Source: Mycobacterium colombiense (GTDB lineage Bacteria > Actinomycetota > Actinomycetes > Mycobacteriales > Mycobacteriaceae). From it: 64,000 bases of DNA. The notes under the pieces are model-generated. The model saw only the letters and a list, made by a program, of their open reading frames with translations. It was not told the origin of the DNA and did not search any database. The stretch spans positions 62,001 to 126,000 of the forward strand of contig NZ_LZKI01000115.1 of the NCBI RefSeq assembly GCF_001672755.1, written 5' to 3'. The position numbers were made by a program, and so were the translations under genes. Positions 18,707-26,447 of this stretch are shown here, one piece after another. The first letter of the stretch is position 1, and each line of letters begins with the position of its first letter.

Positions 18707-19921
18707 CTATAGGACGTGGCGCCTGCGAACGCCATGGAAGCGCTGCCACATCGCCGCGGCGCGCTCCGGCGCGCTCACCATGGCGGTTTCGTCGGGCAGG
18801 GCGCCCAGCAGCGCGTCGTGCTTGACCACCCGGGTGTCCAACACAGCGGGCGCGCCCTCGAGCATGTGCCGGTAGGTCAGGTTGCCGCGTTCGAAGCCCT
18901 GGGTGTCCAGCCAGTTGTGCACGCCCGGATCGCGGTGAGCCATTACCAGGCGGATGCGGCCGTCACGGTCGACCTTGGTACGGCTGGGCGTATAGCTCAC
19001 CGGGCGGTAGAGGTAGTCCATGCTGTTGAAGAAGACTCCCATGTTGGTGAACATCCACAGCCCGTCGTGGGCGTCGAACTCGACGATCAGCGCCTCGTCG
19101 GACGCCAGTTCCCAGTACATGTTGGCGGCGGCCCGGCCGCGTTTGTTGTCGGCGGCGGTGGCGCCGACGCGCGGGAACGTGTTGGGGTGCTCGGCGTCGA
19201 CGCCGCCGTAGTTGAAGGGGAATTCGGGCCAATCCGACATCAGGCCGGTGACGAAATCGCCGGCCCAGCGCATCGCCTCGACCATGTCGGTGGGGGTGGG
19301 CAACGGCTTGGGGGATGCCATGTCGACGCGTTCGATGCGCATCTGCGCCGGCGACTCGTCCCAGCGGTCAAACCCCTGGCGGATGAACAGTTTTCGGGAC
19401 TCCGGTGTGGTGGGCAGCCAGTTCGGGCCGCGTTCGGGACCTCCGAGGTAAAGCTCGAAGCGTCCGTCTTCGCCGACGTCGAGTTGGTGGCCGAGCAGGT
19501 TGGCCTCCGGTGCGTCGCCGAATGGCTCGTGCAGGACGCCCGGGCCGAGCGTGCGTCGTCCCTGCACGGTGATGTTGAAGAAGCGAGAGGTGCCGCGAGT
19601 GCCGGTGAGCCGGTAAGTGGAGTGTCCGTCGATCCATGCTTGTTGATAGGTGAAGTCGGCGCAGTCCCCACCGAGTTTGCGGGTGGGGCCGCAGAAGGCG
19701 TGCAGCACCGGGTAGCCGGGATCGCGTGTCTCGAGCGCCAAATCGAAGGCTTGGCCCAGGTTTTGGGTGAGAAACCGGTACGCGTCGACGCGCTGCGACG
19801 CGGCGGCGGGGTTGGCGTCTTTGAACACCTGTCGGCCGGCGCGCTCCAGCTGGGAACAGAATTCGGCCCACGCCGATTGCAGTTTCGCGTCGTCCGGGCC
19901 GTCACCGAAACCCATTGTCAT
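18707..19921 (-). CDS. DUF1214-like uncharacterised protein
   Basis: 404 residues. It contains HSTYRLTGTRGTSRFFNITV, LGGPERGPNWLPTTPES, RQGFDRWDESPAQMRIER and DYLYRPVSYTPSRTKVD. This layout recalls the DUF1214 family, beta-rich proteins often found beside catabolic genes; I am not certain of the family. There is no signal peptide. The start ATG overlaps the stop of the upstream isomerase-like gene (ATGA), so the genes are coupled. I do not recall it at this locus in H37Rv. Confidence 0.7.
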   Translation of the reverse strand: MTMGFGDGPDDAKLQSAWAEFCSQLERAGRQVFKDANPAAASQRVDAYRFLTQNLGQAFDLALETRDPGYPVLHAFCGPTRKLGGDCADFTYQQAWIDGHSTYRLTGTRGTSRFFNITVQGRRTLGPGVLHEPFGDAPEANLLGHQLDVGEDGRFELYLGGPERGPNWLPTTPESRKLFIRQGFDRWDESPAQMRIERVDMASPKPLPTPTDMVEAMRWAGDFVTGLMSDWPEFPFNYGGVDAEHPNTFPRVGATAADNKRGRAAANMYWELASDEALIVEFDAHDGLWMFTNMGVFFNSMDYLYRPVSYTPSRTKVDRDGRIRLVMAHRDPGVHNWLDTQGFERGNLTYRHMLEGAPAVLDTRVVKHDALLGALPDETAMVSAPERAAAMWQRFHGVRRRHVL

Positions 19922-20721
19922 GCACCCAATCTGTTCAGCATTGCGCCGACGACGTCGCAGGCGCGCCGCGCGGATTGCAGGCGGCCCTCGGCGTCGATGC
20001 GGGGCCCGATCAGTTCCAGGTCGAATCCGTGCGCGTAGCCGCCGGCCAGCGCCTGGGCGACGAACGCTTCGAGCGGAATCGCGCCGTCGCCGGGCACGGC
20101 GCGGCCCGGGAGCGCCCGGTCACCGAGCACGTAATCGCTGAGCTGGATGAGCTCGGTTCGTGGCAATGCCCGCTGCAGCATCGCGTCGAGATCGCCTTCC
20201 GCCCAGCAGTGGAACAGCTCGATGCAGATTCCAAGTCCGCTCATCTCGGCCAGCGCGACGGTATCGCGCAGGGTATGCGCGAGATGAATGTCGGCGTAGA
20301 GGCTCGACGCGTTTTCGATCGCCAGCGCCACCCCCGCCCGCCTTGCGTGCTCGACGCAGGGAGCGATCAACGCGCTGAAGCGATCGGCGGCCTGCGGCCA
20401 GGTCAGTGCGCCCCGGCCGCCGGTGAGCATGTAGACCACCCGCGCGCCCACTGCGGCCGCGGCATCGATCACCGCCAGCAGCGCATTCCGCGCCGCGGGC
20501 CCGGGTGCGTCAAGTCGGCCACCGCCGAAGATGTGGCACACCGCCTCGACGGTGTAGCTGTTGCACTGCAACAGCTTTGGAAATTGGGGATCGAGCAGCT
20601 CGCTGTCCAAGACGCTGAGTCGAGACACGCCGAGGGCAGCCCAATGCTGTGCCACCTCGGCCAGCGGCGCGCCGAGGAAGGTGACGTCGTGAACCGACAG
20701 GCGTTTGTGCGGCGCCACCAC
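19918..20721 (-). CDS. Sugar phosphate isomerase/epimerase-like TIM-barrel protein
   Basis: 267 residues from GTG 20721, one base after the sulfotransferase stop. The AP-endonuclease-2 type barrel is visible: LAEVAQHWAALGVSRLSV, VVYMLTGGRGALTWPQAADR, GVALAIENASSLYADIHLAH, GLGICIELFHCWAEGDLDAM and LIQLSDYVLGDRALPGRAVPGDGAIP. Conserved Glu, His and Asp residues in these strands fit a metal site. Members isomerise sugars or keto-acids or dehydrate ring compounds. Substrate unknown. ATGA overlap with the next gene. Confidence 0.78.
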   Translation of the reverse strand: MVAPHKRLSVHDVTFLGAPLAEVAQHWAALGVSRLSVLDSELLDPQFPKLLQCNSYTVEAVCHIFGGGRLDAPGPAARNALLAVIDAAAAVGARVVYMLTGGRGALTWPQAADRFSALIAPCVEHARRAGVALAIENASSLYADIHLAHTLRDTVALAEMSGLGICIELFHCWAEGDLDAMLQRALPRTELIQLSDYVLGDRALPGRAVPGDGAIPLEAFVAQALAGGYAHGFDLELIGPRIDAEGRLQSARRACDVVGAMLNRLGA

Positions 20722-20722
20722 G

Positions 20723-21892
20723 TCAGCCCCGGGTCTCGATCTCGACGCCGAATCGCTCACGGAATGGCCGGAATTCGGCGTGCAGCGCATCGAGGTCTTC
20801 GCCGATGTCGATCAGCAGCTGGGTGGAGTAGCGGAACTTGCCGTAGCGGTCGCCGCGGTTGTTGGCCAGATAGTGGCGCGCCGCCGATTCTGCCTCGGGC
20901 GTGAGCTTGCGTCGGGCGAACTCGTAATACCGCCGGACCGTGGCGATTTGATCGGCGACGAAGTCGGTGTAGCGGATGTGCAGGATGCGCGGATCGTCGA
21001 CCATGGGGTTGCGCATGGTGTTGGCGACGCCCTCGCGCGTCAACTCCAGATGCATCTTCGCCAGGGCGTGCAGGTCGACGGAACCGACCATGCCTTCGGC
21101 GATGTCGGCCATCATCATCGTGCGTGAGGCCGCGACCTGTACCGGGTCCCGGTGCAGCCAGACCAGGGTGGCGTCGGGGTAGGCGTCGAACATCTCCTTG
21201 AGCCGGAAGCCGTGAAACCCTTTCAGCACCCAGTATTTTCGTGGTCGTTGGTATTGCAGCTGTTGCAGCATGGCCTTGTGCAGCCGGTACTGCGCGGCCG
21301 GGTCGGTGGCCAGACCGCCGACCAGGGACTGCATGGGCACCCGCCACCACGCCGTCGGCGTCATCACCCGGAAGTCGAATGCCCAGGTGCGCTCGTCTTC
21401 GGGAAGGCCGTCGCCCAGCATGTCGTTGTAGGGGTGGCTGTGCAGCCACTTCGGCATCTTTGCGTTGATCTCACGCCAGTCCGCGTCGGCGCGCGCCCGG
21501 CGGTCGTCGTCGGGTGCGGCCAGCCCCGGCGGCGGGGAGGGATACATCACCTCCCAGAACCGCAGCGCGCGGGCGCGCGGGTCGACGGACATCAGGGCAT
21601 GCATGAGCGTTGTCCCCGAGCGGGGTTCGCCGGTGACGAACATCGGCGACTCGATCACCTCAGCACCGATCGGGTAGCGGTTGCGGTCTTCGATGAGTTC
21701 AAGGCGCGACGTCAGCAGCCATCGACACACCTGCGCGGCTTCGAAGCGGCCGTCGGCATCCATGCCCAGACCGTTGAGGTGGTCGACGGCGACGGCGAAG
21801 CGTTCGGGCAGGGTGGGATCGCCGTAGTCGCGCAGCCCGGTCTCTGCCTCGGCGGCGGCGAGCATCTCCGCGGCGTCCAGGCGTGCCGTCAC
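20723..21892 (-). CDS. PAPS-dependent sulfotransferase family protein
   Basis: 389 residues. The 5'-phosphosulfate loop is FVTGEPRSGTTLMHAL (about residues 83-98), and the 3'-phosphate segment is ATLVWLHRDPVQVAASRTMM. The middle holds KYWVLKGFHGFRLKEM. This is the actinobacterial Sulfotransfer_3 type, which transfers sulfate to hydroxyl groups of lipids or small molecules. It overlaps the upstream LLM gene by 4 bases. Its presence in an oxidoreductase/esterase operon suggests either a sulfated product or a homologue used for another transfer. Confidence 0.82.
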   Translation of the reverse strand: MTARLDAAEMLAAAEAETGLRDYGDPTLPERFAVAVDHLNGLGMDADGRFEAAQVCRWLLTSRLELIEDRNRYPIGAEVIESPMFVTGEPRSGTTLMHALMSVDPRARALRFWEVMYPSPPPGLAAPDDDRRARADADWREINAKMPKWLHSHPYNDMLGDGLPEDERTWAFDFRVMTPTAWWRVPMQSLVGGLATDPAAQYRLHKAMLQQLQYQRPRKYWVLKGFHGFRLKEMFDAYPDATLVWLHRDPVQVAASRTMMMADIAEGMVGSVDLHALAKMHLELTREGVANTMRNPMVDDPRILHIRYTDFVADQIATVRRYYEFARRKLTPEAESAARHYLANNRGDRYGKFRYSTQLLIDIGEDLDALHAEFRPFRERFGVEIETRG

Positions 21893-23016
21893 GGCAGGTC
21901 TCCGCAGAGCCGCATCAGCTCGTCTTCGGCCGCGCGGACGTTGGCCGCCGACGCCTGCGCGTATTCCACGCCGGCCATCGCGCTGTAGTCGAGGATCTTG
22001 GGCACGCGCAGGCCGGCGTCGACGTATGTCTTGACGATCTTGGCGACCTCTTTCGGCGTGCCATGGGGTACGACGGCCAGGACCATCTCGGGTCGTACCC
22101 TGCCCAGAAACTCCACGATGCGCTCCCGGGTGAGCACGGCCGGGTCGATGTCCTGGAATCCGCGCCAGCCCTCACCCATGGGGTGTTCGAACCCGAAGTC
22201 GCGCAACGTCTTTGCGGAGACCTGCAGCAGAAAGGCCTTGACCAGGGGAGCCCGCAGGATCTCGGCGAGCGCGGCGTCGTCCGCACCGATCAGGCACACC
22301 TGAATGAAGCACGGGGTGATCGCCATCGGGTCGCGGCCGGCGCGATCCGCGGATGTCCTTACCGCGGCGAGCATCTGGGCGTAGTGCTCGGGAGTCCAGG
22401 CGCCCGCCGGCCACCACCCGTCGGCGTAGCGGCCCGCGATGTCGAGCATTCGTGGGCCGCTGGCGCCGATCCAGATCGGGGGAAGCCGGCCCTCGTAGGG
22501 TTCGGTGTCCAGGCGGGCATGATGCAGCGAATAGAACCGGCCGTCGAAGTCGACCGGGCCGTCGCTGCGCCACAGCAACTGGATCACCGCCAGCGCTTCC
22601 TCGAAACGGCTGACCGAACGCGAGAAGTCGAAGCCGTAGGGCAGGGTGTTTTCGCCCTCGCCGCTGCCCAGCCCCAGGATGAAACGCCCCTTGGCGAGGT
22701 GATCGATGGTCAGCGCCGTCTGCGCGAGCATGGCGGGATGACGGCGCACGGTGTCGACCACGGCGCTGACCAGAGGAACCCGCTCGGTCAGCACGGCCGC
22801 CGCGGCCGCCACCGCAAGCCCGTCCAGGTGGCGGTGCGGCGACGGGGAAGCGGTGGCCAGGTCGGTGAACTCGGGTGTCCAGATCGAGTCCGGCCAGAAG
22901 CTGACCATGTGATCGGGCAGCCAGATGGAGTGGTACCGGCCGCTGTCGAGTCCCGCGAGCCCGGACAGGTCAAGAGGGAGAGCGGTGCGCAGGAACGCTG
23001 CGGGTTGAACGGTCAT
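21889..23016 (-). CDS. LLM-class F420-dependent oxidoreductase, first gene of operon
   Basis: 375 residues. Luciferase-like marks: YHSIWLPDHMVSFWPDSIW, LTIDHLAKGRFILGLGSGEGEN, LPPIWIGASGPRMLDIAGRYADGWWPAG. It resembles F420-dependent methylenetetrahydromethanopterin-reductase-like and glucose-6-phosphate-dehydrogenase-like proteins of mycobacteria. The substrate is unknown. It is the promoter-proximal gene of the six-gene unit. A 10-bp-arm inverted repeat begins 4 bases before its start codon. Confidence 0.86.
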   Translation of the reverse strand: MTVQPAAFLRTALPLDLSGLAGLDSGRYHSIWLPDHMVSFWPDSIWTPEFTDLATASPSPHRHLDGLAVAAAAAVLTERVPLVSAVVDTVRRHPAMLAQTALTIDHLAKGRFILGLGSGEGENTLPYGFDFSRSVSRFEEALAVIQLLWRSDGPVDFDGRFYSLHHARLDTEPYEGRLPPIWIGASGPRMLDIAGRYADGWWPAGAWTPEHYAQMLAAVRTSADRAGRDPMAITPCFIQVCLIGADDAALAEILRAPLVKAFLLQVSAKTLRDFGFEHPMGEGWRGFQDIDPAVLTRERIVEFLGRVRPEMVLAVVPHGTPKEVAKIVKTYVDAGLRVPKILDYSAMAGVEYAQASAANVRAAEDELMRLCGDLP

Positions 23017-23020
23017 CGAG

Positions 23021-23052
23021 ACATGATGCTAAGCACCTGCACAGCATCATGT
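23021..23052 (-). promoter_or_regulatory. Long inverted repeat at the head of the six-gene operon
   Basis: ACATGATGCT and AGCATCATGT are perfect 10-bp arms around 12 bases. The repeat lies directly before the ATG at 23016, where a repressor would block transcription or an mRNA hairpin would hide the ribosome-binding site. The local GATGAT/ATCATC steps continue on either side. Confidence 0.5.
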
Positions 23053-23077
23053 CGATGATTTCCGGATGATGCGTCGA

Positions 23078-23129
23078 GTGTGGGCCCTGGGTAGGGGATA
23101 GCCCCGGAATTCGTCCCCAGGGCCCACGC
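23078..23129 (-). terminator. Strong hairpin downstream of ino1
   Basis: Arms at 23078-23091 and 23116-23129 pair over 14 bases (one G-T pair), core GTGGGCCCTGGG, with a 24-base loop. It lies 32 bases past the ino1 stop and has no T-run, as is usual for mycobacterial hairpin terminators. Confidence 0.6.
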
Positions 23130-23160
23130 CCGACGGTAGGAGTCTGTCGAACGTCGGGGC

Positions 23161-24258
23161 TTAGCCAGAGATGATGAACTCTTCGAGCTGGGTGCGCGCG
23201 ACGTCGTCGGGCAGCTGCTGCGGCGGGCTCTTCATCAGGTACGCCGATGCCGGGATCACCGGGCCGCCGATGCCGCGGTCCTTCGCGATCTTGGCGGCCC
23301 GCACCGCGTCGATGATGACGCCCGCGGAGTTCGGCGAGTCCCAGACCTCGAGCTTGTACTCCAGGTTCAGCGGCACGTCACCGAAGGCGCGGCCTTCCAG
23401 CCGCACGTAGGCCCACTTGCGGTCGTCGAGCCAGCCGACGTGGTCGGACGGGCCGATGTGCACGTCGCGCGTCTTGAACTCGCGCTGCACGTTGGAGGTC
23501 ACGGCCTGCGTCTTGGAGATCTTCTTGGACTCCAGTCGCTCGCGCTCGAGCATGTTGAGGAAGTCCATGTTGCCGCCGACGTTGAGCTGCATGGTGCGGT
23601 CCAGCTGCACGCCGCGGTCCTCGAACAGCTTGGCCATCACGCGGTGGGTGATGGTCGCGCCGACCTGGCTCTTGATGTCGTCGCCCACGATCGGCACGCC
23701 GGCGTCGGCGAACTTCTTGGCCCACACCGGGTCCGAGGCGATGAACACCGGCAGCGCGTTGACAAACGCCACGCCCGCGTCGATGGCGCACTGGGCGTAG
23801 AACTTGTCGGCCTCTTCGGAGCCGACCGGCAGGTAGGAGACCAGGACGTCGACGTTGGCCTCGCGCAGCGCCTGGACCACGTCGACGGCCTCGACGTCGG
23901 ACACCTCGATGGTGTCGGCGTAGTACTTGCCGATGCCGTCCAGCGTCGGGCCGCGCTGCACCGTCACGTTGGTGGGCGGCACGTCGGCGATCTTGATGGT
24001 GTTGTTCTCCGACGCGAAGATCGCCTCGGACAGGTCGAAGCCGACCTTCTTGGCGTCCACGTCGAACGCCGCGACGAACTTCACGTCGCGAACGTGGTAC
24101 TGACCGAACTTCACGTGCATCAAGCCGGGCACGGTGCTGTTCGCGTCGGCGTCGTAGTAGTACTGCACGCCCTGAACCAGCGAAGACGCGCAGTTACCGA
24201 CGCCGACAATGGCGACTCGTACCTCCGTCGACGCCTGCGGCGCGTTCTGCTCACTCAT
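23161..24258 (-). CDS. ino1: Inositol-3-phosphate synthase
   Basis: 365 residues. It converts glucose 6-phosphate to 1D-myo-inositol 3-phosphate with NAD, the first step toward phosphatidylinositol, mannosides and mycothiol. The NAD loop is [20 protein letters not shown] (residues 12-31). Other marks are [20 protein letters not shown], the catalytic-region [16 protein letters not shown] and [20 protein letters not shown]. It matches Rv0046c in length and position. It follows the PadR gene by 56 bases and is closed by a strong hairpin. Confidence 0.96.
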   Translation of the reverse strand: MSEQNAPQASTEVRVAIVGVGNCASSLVQGVQYYYDADANSTVPGLMHVKFGQYHVRDVKFVAAFDVDAKKVGFDLSEAIFASENNTIKIADVPPTNVTVQRGPTLDGIGKYYADTIEVSDVEAVDVVQALREANVDVLVSYLPVGSEEADKFYAQCAIDAGVAFVNALPVFIASDPVWAKKFADAGVPIVGDDIKSQVGATITHRVMAKLFEDRGVQLDRTMQLNVGGNMDFLNMLERERLESKKISKTQAVTSNVQREFKTRDVHIGPSDHVGWLDDRKWAYVRLEGRAFGDVPLNLEYKLEVWDSPNSAGVIIDAVRAAKIAKDRGIGGPVIPASAYLMKSPPQQLPDDVARTQLEEFIISG

Positions 24259-24314
24259 ATGGGCGTTCTCCTAACCTCTAACCACTGACTGGGATGCTGG
24301 GTTCGTGCAGGGAT

Positions 24315-24857
24315 TTACGTTTGCTCGGAGAGGCCGGGCATAGCCCGCTCCGCAGCAATGAGCTCGTTGAGCCACTTGACCTCGCGCTCACTGGACTCGA
24401 GCCCCAACTGATGAAGCTGACGGGTGTAGCGGTCGAACGAGCTACTGGCCCGCGCAACCGCTTCGCGCAGGCCTTCCCGTCGTTCCTCGACCTGACGGCG
24501 GCGGCCTTCCAGAATGCGCATCCGCGCCTCTGCCGGAGTCCGGTTGAAGAACGCCAGGTGTACCCCGAAGCCGTCGTCGGTGTAGTTGTGCGGACCGGTG
24601 TCGGCCACCAGCTCACCGAAGCGCCGACGGCCCTCGTCGGTCAGCTGGTAGACGCGCCGGGCCCGCCGGACCGGCGTTCCGGCCGGGGCGGCATCCTCGG
24701 CGATCAACCCCTCGGCCTGCATGCGCCGCAGGGCGGGGTAGAGCGATCCGTACGAAAACGCCCGGAACGCACCGAGGAGACCGGTCAGCCGCTTGCGCAA
24801 CTCGTAGCCGTGCATCGGCGACTCGATCAGGAGACCCAGGATGGCAAGCTCCAGCAA
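24315..24857 (-). CDS. PadR-family regulator (Rv0047c)
   Basis: 180 residues from TTG 24857 (LLELAILGLLIESPMHGYEL). I chose this over GTG 24866 because GGGAGG is 8 bases before the TTG but directly abuts the GTG, and because 180 residues is the Rv0047c length I recall. The winged helix is LRKRLTGLLGAFRAFSYGSLYPALRRMQAEGLI. A C-terminal coiled coil follows (RRRQVEERREGLREAVARAS). Co-directional with ino1, so it may regulate inositol synthesis; this is inference. Confidence 0.9.
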   Translation of the reverse strand: MLELAILGLLIESPMHGYELRKRLTGLLGAFRAFSYGSLYPALRRMQAEGLIAEDAAPAGTPVRRARRVYQLTDEGRRRFGELVADTGPHNYTDDGFGVHLAFFNRTPAEARMRILEGRRRQVEERREGLREAVARASSSFDRYTRQLHQLGLESSEREVKWLNELIAAERAMPGLSEQT

Positions 24858-25013
24858 TCGAATCACCTCCCTGAAAAAGATTTGCGTGGCTGGTTACGAC
24901 GGTTCGACGCCTCGCGCAATCGTATCGTCTCGATATATTAGCCACAACACCACTGACTGTTGGTTTGCCGTTCGTCACAGCGCAGGGTGTGAAATGAGCC
25001 GTGAGACCGGGCT

Positions 25014-25856
25014 TTACGTGGGCAGACTCATCTGTTTGACGGTGCCGTCACCCGCGAAGGCGATATGCCCGCCTCCGTAGTCGCTCGAGACGTACAGCGA
25101 CAGCGAGAGCGAGCCCGGTGTGGTCGGATCGGTTGCCGGCTCGATGATCAGGTACGTGGATTTCACGTCGGACGGCCTCATGTGCAGCGTTTCGGGGGCG
25201 CCGCGCATGATGCCCACGGCCTTCGTCACGTCGAATCTGCTCAGGTCGACGGGAACGGCGGCGTCCGAGGAACTCTTGGCCGAACTGGTCGGATCACCCC
25301 ACCCGCCGCGGTAGGTATAGGCCAGCATCCGGCGATCGTCGGAGGGGTCCGGGCGGTCCAACACCGCATAGGTCGGGTAGATCACCAACCGATAGCCGAC
25401 GGTGTCCCCCAGCCGCTTGCGCATCTGCTCGAACAGCCCGGTGAGCCCGCCGACCGAGTGCAGCTGGGTGGGCGGCGTCAGCACCACGGCACTGACGCCG
25501 TCGGGCTTGGCCCCCGGGTCGGTGGTGAAGTCCAGCGGCGAGCGTGTGTTCCCGTACAGCCCCCAGCCGATGCCCACGCCCAGCAGCACCGACACGACGA
25601 AGGCGGCGGCCGGCACTCCCCAGCCGCCGACTCGCGGCAGCTTGGGGCGCGAGTCGAGGGCGGGCAGTTGCCGCCCGGTGTTGGTCTGCAGATCGGTCAC
25701 CAGGGCGTGCAGGTCGCCCATCGTCACCGCCTTGGTGGCCGCGCTGACCCGCTCCCGGTGCTCTTCGGCGGAGAGCTCGCCGTCGGCCAGGGCGTCATCG
25801 AGGACCGTGCAGGTGTCTTGGCGGTCACTGTCCTTGGCGCGGGTCGTCGTCGTCAC
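25014..25856 (-). CDS. DUF1707 membrane protein (Rv0048c)
   Basis: 280 residues from GTG 25856, which follows GGGAGG. The N-terminal DUF1707/SHOCT-like segment is ALADGELSAEEHRERVSAAT (about residues 22-41). One membrane span follows (VPAAAFVVSVLLGVGIGWGLYG), then a C-terminal extracytoplasmic domain with LHSVGGLTGLFEQMRKRLGD and YRGGWGDPTSSAK. The function is unknown. Its start is divergent from the Rv0049 homologue. Confidence 0.82.
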   Translation of the reverse strand: MTTTTRAKDSDRQDTCTVLDDALADGELSAEEHRERVSAATKAVTMGDLHALVTDLQTNTGRQLPALDSRPKLPRVGGWGVPAAAFVVSVLLGVGIGWGLYGNTRSPLDFTTDPGAKPDGVSAVVLTPPTQLHSVGGLTGLFEQMRKRLGDTVGYRLVIYPTYAVLDRPDPSDDRRMLAYTYRGGWGDPTSSAKSSSDAAVPVDLSRFDVTKAVGIMRGAPETLHMRPSDVKSTYLIIEPATDPTTPGSLSLSLYVSSDYGGGHIAFAGDGTVKQMSLPT

Positions 25857-25999
25857 CCCGCCTCCCAGCGGTGCCCCGAGCCATTTCGCCACGGGGATGA
25901 TCGTAGAAGTCCGAGTCCGGTTTGGCGCCGAAACCGCCCCCGATCGCCCGGCACGGACCGCCACGGTTCGGTTGCGTATCACTGGTCGGGATGGCGACG

Positions 26000-26005
26000 T
26001 ACTCT
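26000..26005 (+). promoter_or_regulatory. Putative -10 box, leaderless Rv0049-like transcript
   Basis: TACTCT is followed by 7 bases and then the GTG start at 26013, so transcription should begin on the start codon. No convincing -35 box is seen at the usual distance. Confidence 0.35.
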
Positions 26006-26012
26006 GGTGGGC

Positions 26013-26447
26013 GTGCGACTGCAGCGACAAGTGGTGGACTACGCGCTCCGACGGCGCTCACTGCTGGCCGAGGTGTACTCGGGCCGCACGGGTGTGTCCG
26101 AGGTTTGTGACGCGAACCCGTATCTGCTGCGCGCCGCCAAGTTTCACGGGAAACCGAGTCAGGTCATGTGCCCGATCTGCCGCAAGGAGCAGCTGACGCT
26201 GGTGTCGTGGGTGTTCGGCGAGCACCTCGGTGCGGTGTCGGGCTCGGCGCGCACGGCCGAAGAACTGGTGATGCTGGCAACCCGCTTCGAGGAGTTCGCC
26301 GTCCACGTGGTTGAGGTGTGCCGGACCTGCAGCTGGAACCACCTCGTCAAGTCCTATGTGCTCGGCGCGGCGCGCACGGCACCTCCTCCCAGGGGCACCG
26401 GACGCACGCGGACAGCGCGCAACAACGCCCGCACGGCCATTGAATAA
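26013..26447 (+). CDS. DUF5318 zinc-ribbon-like protein (Rv0049)
   Basis: 144 residues from GTG 26013 (VRLQRQVVDYALRRRSLLAEV). Two CxxC knuckles, CPIC and CRTC, are about 50 residues apart and fit one zinc ribbon. Between them is EHLGAVSGSARTAEELVML. It occurs upstream of ponA1 in H37Rv too, and its stop overlaps the presumed ponA1 start by 8 bases, so it may be coupled to peptidoglycan synthesis. No catalytic motif is seen. Confidence 0.82.
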   Translation: MRLQRQVVDYALRRRSLLAEVYSGRTGVSEVCDANPYLLRAAKFHGKPSQVMCPICRKEQLTLVSWVFGEHLGAVSGSARTAEELVMLATRFEEFAVHVVEVCRTCSWNHLVKSYVLGAARTAPPPRGTGRTRTARNNARTAIE

